Source: Kiritimatiellia bacterium
Lineage (GTDB): Bacteria > Verrucomicrobiota > Kiritimatiellia > CAIQIC01 > Lenti-01
Length of the DNA stretch: 21,890 nucleotides
Direction of reading: 5' to 3'
Assembly: GCA_018432565.1 (NCBI GenBank)
Contig: JAHDSS010000273.1
Span: 1-21,890, forward strand
Made by a program: the position numbers and the translations under genes. The notes beneath the pieces are model-generated. The model was not told the origin of the DNA, did not search any database, and was given only the letters and a program-made list of their open reading frames with translations. Each line of letters begins with the position of its first letter. Position 1 is the stretch's first letter. Positions 16,439-21,890 of this stretch are shown in pieces.

Positions 16439-17064
16439 CGGGAGAGCCGGTTCCGGCCGACGATGCGCGGTTCGGTGCCGTTGAGCAGGCGGCGGATGTT
16501 GGAGCGGTGCTTGACGACGACCAGCAGGCCGATGACCGCCAGCGCCCAGGCCAGCAGGGGATTGTCCTTGCCGTAGAACCAGGCGCCGGCCGCGGGCACG
16601 GCAATGGCGGCCAGGATGGAACTCAGCGAGACCCAGCGGGTCGCCACCACCACGATCGCAAACACGGCGAACCCGATGCCGGCGGCGGGGGGGGCGATGC
16701 CCAGGAGCATGCCGGCGCTGGTGCTGACGCCTTTGCCGCCCTTGAAGCCCAGCCAGACGGGCCAGGTGTGCCCGGCGACGGCCGCCGCTCCGCAGGCCAG
16801 CCCCAGCCAGGGCGGCGCGGCCTCCATCAGCCGCGGAAAGAAGAAGGCGGGGACGAAGCCTTTCAGCGCATCCAGGAGGAAAGCCCCGACACCCCAGGCT
16901 TTGCTCACGCAGCGGAACACGTTGGTGGCGCCGATGTTGCCCGATCCGGTCTTGCGCAGGTCCACGCCTTTGCACCTGGCGATCAGCAGGCCGTTGGGAA
17001 TGGAGCCGGCCAGGTAGGCGGCCAGGATCAGCAAGGCAAGGAAAACGGGCGAGGGCGGCATCAT
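16435..17064 (-). CDS. plsY: Glycerol-3-phosphate acyltransferase PlsY
   Basis: A 209-residue inner-membrane enzyme that moves the acyl group of acyl-phosphate to glycerol-3-phosphate, the first acylation step of phospholipid synthesis. All three signature blocks are present: YLAGSIPNGLLIAR with SGNIGATNVFR (motif 1, acyl/phosphate site), GHTWPVWLGFKGGKGVSTSAG-like block (motif 2), and VVKHRSNIRRLLNGTE (motif 3). Hydrophobic stretches fit about five membrane passes. GGAGG lies six bases before the ATG at 17062-17064; a second ATG follows immediately. The upstream neighbour ends 13 bases before the start and the cupin gene overlaps its stop. Association with FloA/NfeD genes fits a membrane-building or membrane-organising operon. 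Confidence 0.94.
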   Translation of the reverse strand: MMPPSPVFLALLILAAYLAGSIPNGLLIARCKGVDLRKTGSGNIGATNVFRCVSKAWGVGAFLLDALKGFVPAFFFPRLMEAAPPWLGLACGAAAVAGHTWPVWLGFKGGKGVSTSAGMLLGIAPPAAGIGFAVFAIVVVATRWVSLSSILAAIAVPAAGAWFYGKDNPLLAWALAVIGLLVVVKHRSNIRRLLNGTEPRIVGRNRLSR

Positions 17065-17077
17065 GCGGAACCTCCGG

Positions 17078-17821
17078 TTAAATCCGGGACTCGCTCCGGG
17101 GAGGATGAAGCAGGGTCTGGGCGACAATGGCGTTGCGCAGCTCCCGGCGTCCATGCAGGGGGATGCGCAGCGGCGGGGCCTGATGCTGGGTGCGGCTGAA
17201 CGCCGGCATGGGAACGGACGGGAACGGCGTCAGGCGCAGGTCCATGGCATGCAGCCGCGGCAGAACCAGCCCGCTGGAGCGCGTGGCCGCGTGGACGCTT
17301 TGGCTGTCATCCCGGCGGACCGCCAGCCCGTGGAGTTCCTGGAGCTCCGGAATCTTCCGGGCTTCCTGGACCTGGCGGGCGGCGGCCTCGGCCTCCCGGC
17401 GCGCCCGCGCCAGCCGCCGGGCGATCTCCGGCTGGACGTGCCTTTCCTCCGGCCGGTGCGTATAGCGCCGGTGGGGGGCGTTCTGGCGGACAGAATAGGA
17501 CGGGGGGGGAGCGGCGGGGCGGGAGGAAGCCGCGGGACGCGGCCGGGGCGCCGGCGGCGGCGTCGCGGGAATGTCGGCGCCCAGCCGTTTGAAGATCTCG
17601 GCCAGCTCGTCCGGCGCGGGCGAGTCCGCGCCGGCGAATCCGCCGGGGCGCTCCGTTCCGGCGGCGGGCGCGGCATGGCGCGCCTGCTGCCGGGATTTCC
17701 GTTTGCGGGCGGCGGCCAGTTGGCTGGCCAGCCAGATCGCGCCGGCCACCAGCCAAATGACGACTTCCAGGACGCCGCTGCCGTCGCTGACGGCCAGACA
17801 GATGACCGGTCCGGGCGACAT
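17078..17821 (-). CDS. Membrane-anchored hypothetical protein downstream of floA
   Basis: A 247-residue protein that I do not recognise. One membrane segment lies near the N-terminus (VLEVVIWLVAGAIWLASQLA, about 17-36), followed by a basic patch ARKRKSRQQ, so the rest should be cytoplasmic. Residues 80-125 are rich in Pro, Ala and Arg and probably disordered. QPEIARRLARARREAEAAAR (about 133-152) and the following residues look like a helix or short coiled coil, followed by a basic tail. The ATG overlaps the floA stop by one base (TGATG), which indicates coupling, so a FloA partner role is plausible but inferred only from position. Strong GC3 bias supports coding. Confidence 0.65.
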   Translation of the reverse strand: MSPGPVICLAVSDGSGVLEVVIWLVAGAIWLASQLAAARKRKSRQQARHAAPAAGTERPGGFAGADSPAPDELAEIFKRLGADIPATPPPAPRPRPAASSRPAAPPPSYSVRQNAPHRRYTHRPEERHVQPEIARRLARARREAEAAARQVQEARKIPELQELHGLAVRRDDSQSVHAATRSSGLVLPRLHAMDLRLTPFPSVPMPAFSRTQHQAPPLRIPLHGRRELRNAIVAQTLLHPPRSESRI

Positions 17822-18840
17822 CAGGCCTGCGGGGGCTTCTCGCCTTCGGCCAGGGACTCGCGCATGGAGGTGTCGGCCATGACATTCTGCATCCGCAGAT
17901 AGTCCATCACGCCCAGCTTGCCTTCCTTCATGGCCGTGGCGATGGCCATGGGGATCTCCGCCTGGGCTTCGACCACCTTGGCCTGCATTTCCTGGATGCG
18001 CGCGCGCATTTCCTGCTCGGCGGCGGCGGCCATGGCGCGGCGGCCTTCGGCTTCGGCCTGGCGCATCTTTTTGTCGGCCTCGGCGCGCTCGGTTTCGAGC
18101 AGGGCGCCGACGTTGGCGACTTCGCGGGTGCCGGATACGCCGGCCACCGAGACGTCGGCGATGTCAATCGAGACGATTTCGAACGCGGTCTGGGCGTCGA
18201 GTCCGGAGTTCAGCACCTTGCGGGAGATGTGGTCGGGGTTTTCAAGCACGTCCTTGTAGGTGGGCGACGAGCCGATGGCGGAGACGATGCCCTGGCCGAC
18301 GCGGGCGATGATGGTGTCTTCGGTGGCGCCGCCGACGAGGCGGGCGAGATTGGCGCGCACGGTGACGCGGGCCTTGATCAGCAGGCGGATGCCGTCCTTG
18401 GCCACGGCGTCGAGCATGGTGACGCCCTTGGCGGGATCCGGGCAGTCAATGACCTTCGGGTTCACCGAGGTGCGCACGGCGTCATAGACGTCGCGCCCGG
18501 CCAGGTCGATGGCGGCGGCGCGCTGGAAGGTCAGTTCAATGTTGGCCTTGTCCGCCGCAATGAGGGCCTGGACGACGTTGATGATGTCGCCGCCGGCGAG
18601 GAAGTGGGCTTCGAGCTGGTCGGAGCTCAGTTCCATGCCGGCCTTCACGGCGCGGATGCGGGCATCCACGATGAGGGTGGGCGGCACGTTGCGCAGTTTC
18701 ATGCCCAGCAGGTTGAGCAGGGAAATGTAGGCGCCGCTCATCCACGCCCGGACCCACACCTTCAGGAAATAGAAGAAGAGGCTGAGCAGGATGACGACAA
18801 CGATCGCCAGCAGGATGAACAGGATTTGGACGAAGGGCAT
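17821..18840 (-). CDS. floA: Flotillin-like protein FloA (UPF0365/SPFH family)
   Basis: A 339-residue membrane scaffold protein. An N-terminal hydrophobic hairpin or segment ([20 protein letters not shown] and on to about residue 30) is followed by the SPFH region: [71 protein letters not shown] and [16 protein letters not shown]. These match bacterial FloA/YqfA closely. The C-terminal third (about 235-310) is the Ala/Glu/Arg-rich coiled coil that mediates oligomer formation. FloA organises membrane microdomains and influences fluidity. AAGGAG lies eight bases before ATG 18840. The NfeD-type partner usually found with FloA is present two genes upstream, with a bactofilin-like membrane protein in between. 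Confidence 0.95.
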   Translation of the reverse strand: MPFVQILFILLAIVVVILLSLFFYFLKVWVRAWMSGAYISLLNLLGMKLRNVPPTLIVDARIRAVKAGMELSSDQLEAHFLAGGDIINVVQALIAADKANIELTFQRAAAIDLAGRDVYDAVRTSVNPKVIDCPDPAKGVTMLDAVAKDGIRLLIKARVTVRANLARLVGGATEDTIIARVGQGIVSAIGSSPTYKDVLENPDHISRKVLNSGLDAQTAFEIVSIDIADVSVAGVSGTREVANVGALLETERAEADKKMRQAEAEGRRAMAAAAEQEMRARIQEMQAKVVEAQAEIPMAIATAMKEGKLGVMDYLRMQNVMADTSMRESLAEGEKPPQA

Positions 18841-18852
18841 GGCGGACTCCTT

Positions 18853-20007
18853 TTAGGCTTGGGGTGGTTCCGTGGGTTCCGTTTGTTTCAAAGGGGGCAT
18901 GGGAGGGGGGCCGGGAACGGCGAAGACGGGGCGCAGGGGGCGGGCGGCGACCAGGGCCCCCGCGCCCAGCACGACGACCGGCAGCGCGAGGAACGAAGCG
19001 ACGCCCGGCAGGGCGGCGGCGAAATACAGCAGAAACAGCCCCGCGGACAGCGCCGCCAGCACCTGGCCGAACGACTGCGGTCCGGGACCGCGCAGCAGGC
19101 GGTGGCCGATCCACAGCGCCACGACAATGTGCGACAGATAGACCAGCAGGAAATAGATTGCCGCCAGCGCCAACGCCAGGGGAATTCCCACAAGGGTCAT
19201 CAGGGCGAAGCCGATCAGGAAGGGACCGGCCAGCACCGTGATCAGGCCGGCGACGAGCGAGCGCCAGGGCGCGGCCTGCAGGTTGCGCACGGCCCCGCCC
19301 GCCAGCAGGGGAAAGACGCCGACAAACGGCATGCCCACCAGCAGGGCCGCCAGGAACAGGAAGCCGTGCAGCCACAGCCGGTTCCGGACGGTCACCCCCA
19401 TGCCGCCGGCAGCCTCCGGCAGGAGGGACGCGCGCGGACGGACCTCGCCGCCGACGGTGACGCTGGCATCCAGCACCGGAGCCTTGGCCGTGGCATAGAC
19501 CAGGTCGCCGGCGATGGCGGTGCCCGGCGCCACCCGGATTTCGTCGGCCTGAACGCGGACCGTGCCGCCCCAGGTGCCGCCCAGGGTGACAGATCGGGCG
19601 AGGATCCAGGCGTCGCCTTCGACCCGGCCTTCGCCGATGACATGGTTGCCGAGCAGGGCGGCGTCGCCCCGGACGACGGCGCCGGTGGCCAGGTGCAGTC
19701 CGGCGGCATAGGCCAGCAGGTTCCGGCTCATCTCGCCGCGGAGCGCGACGGAACGGGCCAGCACCCGCAGGTCGCCATCGCTTTCGCCGGCGACCTGCAC
19801 CGTGGTGCCCGCGAGCCACAGATCGCGCTCGGCCCGTCCGCGGATGTCGAGTTCCTGCCCGATCAGGAGGGTTTCTTTCGGGAGCACATCGCCGGCGGCG
19901 GTGGCAAGGGCGTTGGTGCCGTCGGCGGTCTGGATCCGGAACGCCTGCGCGGCGGCCGGCGCCAGCAGCGCCGCCAGCAGCCATGTCCTGACCGGGCCGA
20001 TTCTCAT
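18853..20007 (-). CDS. Bactofilin-like multi-pass membrane protein
   Basis: A 384-residue protein. MRIGPVRTWLLAALLAPAAAQA is a signal peptide. Residues 40-190 consist of short beta-strand repeats of the GDLRVLARSVALRGEMSRNL / GDAALLGNHVIGEGRVEGDA kind. These resemble the polymer-forming, bactofilin-like right-handed beta-helix, here predicted to lie outside the cytoplasm. Residues 210-355 hold about four or five hydrophobic helices, for example LWLHGFLFLAALLVGMPFVG, LVAGLITVLAGPFLIGFALM and IYFLLVYLSHIVVALWIG. A proline-rich tail ends the protein. The combination is known from uncharacterised membrane proteins with adhesin-like repeats; the function is unknown. The start ATG 20005-20007 overlaps the NfeD gene stop, and floA starts 12 bases after its stop, placing it inside the flotillin operon. 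Confidence 0.78.
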   Translation of the reverse strand: MRIGPVRTWLLAALLAPAAAQAFRIQTADGTNALATAAGDVLPKETLLIGQELDIRGRAERDLWLAGTTVQVAGESDGDLRVLARSVALRGEMSRNLLAYAAGLHLATGAVVRGDAALLGNHVIGEGRVEGDAWILARSVTLGGTWGGTVRVQADEIRVAPGTAIAGDLVYATAKAPVLDASVTVGGEVRPRASLLPEAAGGMGVTVRNRLWLHGFLFLAALLVGMPFVGVFPLLAGGAVRNLQAAPWRSLVAGLITVLAGPFLIGFALMTLVGIPLALALAAIYFLLVYLSHIVVALWIGHRLLRGPGPQSFGQVLAALSAGLFLLYFAAALPGVASFLALPVVVLGAGALVAARPLRPVFAVPGPPPMPPLKQTEPTEPPQA

Positions 20008-20495
20008 GGCGAGCCGGCGTCGGAGACGATGAGATGCCCGTTGCGGATCTCGCTGACGCGGACGGCGGCGCCGGCGGCGATCCATTCGCCGCCCTCGGCC
20101 AGCACATCATAGCGTTTGCCCTGGATCAGGGCGATGCCGGCGGGGCGCAGGGCGGTGACGGCCTCGCCGGTCGCGCCGCGCAGCTCGGGCGGCGGCGGGG
20201 CCGAGGACTTGTAGTCCGCTCCGTCGAGGCGCAGGGCGATCCGCCGGCCGGCGCGGGTGCGTGGAAAAACCTGCACCCAGAGCAGAATGAAGATGCCCCC
20301 GAAGACCACCATGGCGACGGCAGAGAAAAGCCCCCAGGGCGGCGGAAAGATCGCCAGGCCCAGACCCATGGCCGCCAGCAGCGCGACCGCGCCGAACACT
20401 CCCGCGATGCCGCCGGGAATGAACACCTCCGCGATGATCAGCATCAGCCCTCCGATCAGAAGGCCGGCATACCATGTCCATGGGCTGATTTCCAT
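20004..20495 (-). CDS. NfeD-like membrane protein with OB-fold
   Basis: A 163-residue protein of the short NfeD family without the protease domain. Three hydrophobic segments cover about residues 8-30, 31-50 and 54-76, including GLMLIIAEVFIPGGIAGVFG, which is the typical NfeD membrane core. The C-terminal part LRGATGEAVTALRPAG, GKRYDVLAEGGEWIAAGAAV and VRVSEIRNGHLIV is the five-stranded OB-fold that interacts with flotillins or SPFH proteins. It should work with FloA, encoded in the same operon. The ATG at 20493-20495 follows a TATTTT -10 element by only seven bases and has no Shine-Dalgarno sequence, so the mRNA may be leaderless. A longer in-frame start at 20636 would add 47 basic, non-family residues and is rejected. 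Confidence 0.9.
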   Translation of the reverse strand: MEISPWTWYAGLLIGGLMLIIAEVFIPGGIAGVFGAVALLAAMGLGLAIFPPPWGLFSAVAMVVFGGIFILLWVQVFPRTRAGRRIALRLDGADYKSSAPPPPELRGATGEAVTALRPAGIALIQGKRYDVLAEGGEWIAAGAAVRVSEIRNGHLIVSDAGSP

Positions 20496-20502
20496 GCCCG
20501 GC

Positions 20503-20532
20503 AAAATACCATGTCCGGCGGTGCCGATGCAA
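20503..20532 (-). promoter_or_regulatory. Promoter of the NfeD-FloA-PlsY operon
   Basis: Minus-strand TTGCAT (20527-20532) and TATTTT (20503-20508) are separated by 18 bases. Transcription would begin about at 20496, at or next to the NfeD ATG. This is the only promoter-like sequence found for the whole six-gene minus-strand run. Confidence 0.5.
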
Positions 20533-20666
20533 AGCGTCTTTTCCGCGAAGGGCGGAGGAGGGCGGGACGGGAAGCCTCTGCGATTGGGGGCATCCGTGGT
20601 GTCATAAGGACGTAACGGCTTGCCTTCGTGGCACACGGCTCCTGTCGCGTGCGGTGGATAGGATCC

Positions 20667-20688
20667 GCGCGGGACGGGAGCCCCGCGC
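20667..20688. repeat. REP-like palindrome
   Basis: GCGCGGG (20667-20673) pairs with CCCGCGC (20682-20688) around ACGGGAGC. Read on the minus strand it is preceded by CGTAG, paralleling the TGTAG that precedes both units of the REP-like pair at 4984-5051. It lies in the 294-base gap between the NfeD-like gene and the metallophosphoesterase stop; nothing else was seen in that gap except the operon promoter. Confidence 0.4.
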
Positions 20689-20789
20689 TACGAGCGCCCA
20701 TTCGGCCGACACCCCATCGCAGATGCGCCCGCGGGGAACGGCGCGTTTCGGCGATGAGGGCCAGCCGGTGCGCCGCGGCAGGCCGCCGG

Positions 20790-21656
20790 TCAGTCGGCGA
20801 GGGTGAAGCGGGCGTTTCGCCAGACGCCGCGGCGGGGATTGAGGGCGCCGCCGAAGAGATCGAACAGCCAGAACGACTCCGCGCCTTCCTTGGAGAGGCT
20901 GCCGGCGCAGTAGAGCGGGGTGGCGGATTCGGGCAGAAAATAGGTGTAGGGGCGGTGATTGTGGCCGTGCAGCAGCACCAGGTTGCCGCGCCCGTGGAGG
21001 ACGCGCAGCAGCGCGCGCGCATTGCGCAGGCCGTGGAAAAAGCCGGATTCGTCGAAGGGGTAGTGCGTCATCAGGAAGACATGCCGCCGCGCGGCGATGT
21101 CGGGGCGGTCGAGCAAAGCGCGCAGGGCGTCGAGTTCCACCGCCGGGACGCGTCCGCTGGAGTTCCAGAAATTGAAATTGGGGCGGGAGGTGTTGAAGGC
21201 GATGGCGACGGCTTCGTCGCCCATCCATCGGACAAGAGGAAACCCCGTTTCGGCGGCGGTCTCGGGCAGGTCGCTGCGGACGAGCGGAGCGAAGTGGCGG
21301 CGGTGCAGGCCGAGGGAATCCTGCGTGTAGAGATCGTGGTTGCCGGGCACGGCGAGGGCGCCGCGGCGGGCCAGCGCCAGGGTTTCGGCCAGGCGCGGCG
21401 CGGCGCCGGTGAATTCGCGCTCGAGGCCGAAATTGAGCGTGTCGCCGGTGAACAGGAGGTAGTCCACGGGTTCCCGGCGGAGAAACTCATTCAATCCGTT
21501 GAGCTTCTGGAGGGCGCGGGCGTATTTGGACCCGCGGCGCAGGTAGAAATTCACCAGGGCGACCAGGCGCTTGGGGTGGAGGATCCCGGGGGTGCGGAAG
21601 CTGCCCGGGGGAAAGGGAAGGTGAACATCGCTGAAATGCAGGATACGCAGGCTCAT
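20790..21656 (-). CDS. Calcineurin-like metallophosphoesterase
   Basis: A 288-residue predicted phosphohydrolase. The five metal-site blocks are all present in order: FSDVHLP (D10, H12), LLFTGDTLNFG (G71-D72), AVPGNHDLY (N106, H107), MTHYPFDE (H198) and LLHGHNHRPY (H232, H234). These define the dinuclear metal centre of the calcineurin-like superfamily, which covers nucleotidases, phosphodiesterases and DNA nucleases. The substrate is unknown, and no membrane or signal segment is seen, so it is probably cytoplasmic. The start ATG at 21654-21656 has no ribosome-binding site; a weak promoter lies only 13 bases upstream. Length is normal for single-domain members. Confidence 0.9.
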   Translation of the reverse strand: MSLRILHFSDVHLPFPPGSFRTPGILHPKRLVALVNFYLRRGSKYARALQKLNGLNEFLRREPVDYLLFTGDTLNFGLEREFTGAAPRLAETLALARRGALAVPGNHDLYTQDSLGLHRRHFAPLVRSDLPETAAETGFPLVRWMGDEAVAIAFNTSRPNFNFWNSSGRVPAVELDALRALLDRPDIAARRHVFLMTHYPFDESGFFHGLRNARALLRVLHGRGNLVLLHGHNHRPYTYFLPESATPLYCAGSLSKEGAESFWLFDLFGGALNPRRGVWRNARFTLAD

Positions 21657-21668
21657 AGGGATGCACTC

Positions 21669-21697
21669 ATCGTGCGATAAACCCCGGGAGGCGTCAA
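21669..21697 (-). promoter_or_regulatory. Possible promoter for the metallophosphoesterase
   Basis: Minus-strand TTGACG (21692-21697) and CACGAT (21669-21674) lie 17 bases apart. The -35 element is good and the -10 poor. The implied leader is only about six bases. Confidence 0.3.
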
Positions 21698-21712
21698 GAC
21701 GACGACCGGGGT
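21681..21712 (-). terminator. Hairpin between the partial gene and the phosphoesterase
   Basis: ACCCCGG (21681-21687) and CCGGGGT (21706-21712) can form a 7-base stem with an 18-base loop. On the minus strand it is followed by TTAT, a short T-rich run, and lies about 27 bases after the stop of the upstream partial gene. It overlaps the possible promoter above, so only one of the two readings may be right. Confidence 0.35.
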
Positions 21713-21741
21713 CAGACCGTAAATATACACTTTCCACTTCA
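21713..21741. repeat. Possible RAYT/IS200-associated intergenic repeat
   Basis: GGTCAGACCGTAAATATACA followed by CTTTCCACTT reminds me of sequences often found beside REP-associated tyrosine transposase genes in varied bacteria. Only one copy is in the window and no transposase is present, so this rests on memory of the pattern. Confidence 0.25.
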
Positions 21742-21890
21742 TCTGGGCCCTGATCCGAGGTGATATCGGGCGGTGGAGACGAACGAGCGGGTGGAGGCTT
21801 CTTCGAAACCGCCGCCGGGGGAATGGAGAATCCACAGGGCTTCGGTGCCGGGAAAGCCGCCGCGGAGAATGCGAAGGCCGTCGTCAGGGC
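21739..21890 (-). CDS. C-terminus of an unrecognised protein, cut by window edge
   Basis: On the minus strand a frame enters from the window end and stops at TGA 21739-21741. The 49 visible residues include DDGLRILRGGFPGTEALWIL and, further on, STRSFVSTARYHLGSGPR. Third positions are strongly G or C until YHL, as in true genes of this genome, and the competing frame with an internal ATG at 21835 reads as Pro/Arg-rich filler. I do not recognise the protein; the start and most of the body lie outside. The last codons run into the AT-rich stretch described at 21713-21741. Confidence 0.55.
   Translation of the reverse strand, partial: PDDGLRILRGGFPGTEALWILHSPGGGFEEASTRSFVSTARYHLGSGPR

Noticed and set aside
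18229..20112. A 627-codon plus-strand open frame
   Set aside because: It is antisense to floA, the bactofilin-like gene and the NfeD gene, all of which have family motifs. Its product is Gly/Gln/Asp-rich low-complexity sequence.

Overview
The window looks like the chromosome of a GC-rich bacterium, most likely from the PVC superphylum (Kiritimatiellota or Verrucomicrobia-like). This is inferred from style, not from a marker gene. The clues are strong GC3 bias, a bacterial DNA topoisomerase VI, an excisionase-type HTH fused to a PTS IIA domain, the relic of a secreted-protein C-terminus of the W-PLATN...YPGRYYR type, a FloA/NfeD locus, and many short palindromic intergenic repeats. No rRNA, tRNA, CRISPR array or complete transposon was seen.

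Left part (1-4026): a truncated GNAT acetyltransferase and a flavodoxin-like NAD(P)H:FMN reductase lie on the minus strand, each with its own promoter-like sequence. A 26-bp perfect AT-rich palindrome separates them from a plus-strand run: a small membrane protein, an HTH-PTS IIA regulator-like protein, and topoisomerase VI subunit B. The last two genes are 2 bases apart.

Middle part (4027-8906): the topoisomerase VI locus is split. Between top6B and top6A lie a hairpin, a heptad repeat, a dead secreted-protein tail, an AbrB/VapC toxin-antitoxin pair with its own promoter and operator-like repeat, an inverted REP-like pair and three tandem TTTTCCA...TGGAAAA palindromes. After top6A comes a visibly lower-GC exported hypothetical gene, then a 117-base fragment of a second, diverged top6A (about 83% identical), an octad-like repeat, and a minus-strand gene of unknown function. 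This is the accessory, rearranged part of the window.

Right part (8907-21890): gltB-gltD encode a complete glutamate synthase. A LacI-family regulator follows, with a TTTTACCGGTAAAA operator-like site upstream. Convergent to it is a tightly packed minus-strand operon read from right to left: NfeD-like protein, a bactofilin-like multi-pass membrane protein, flotillin-like FloA, a membrane-anchored hypothetical protein, plsY (phospholipid synthesis) and a cupin. Most junctions overlap by 1-4 bases, which suggests a joint role in membrane organisation. A metallophosphoesterase and the tail of an unrecognised protein close the window.

The best candidate for something undescribed is the bacterial topoisomerase VI locus: a membrane protein and an HTH-PTS IIA protein co-directional with top6B, and subunit A separated from subunit B by a toxin-antitoxin module. 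All repeat, identity and promoter statements come from reading by eye; no database search was run.
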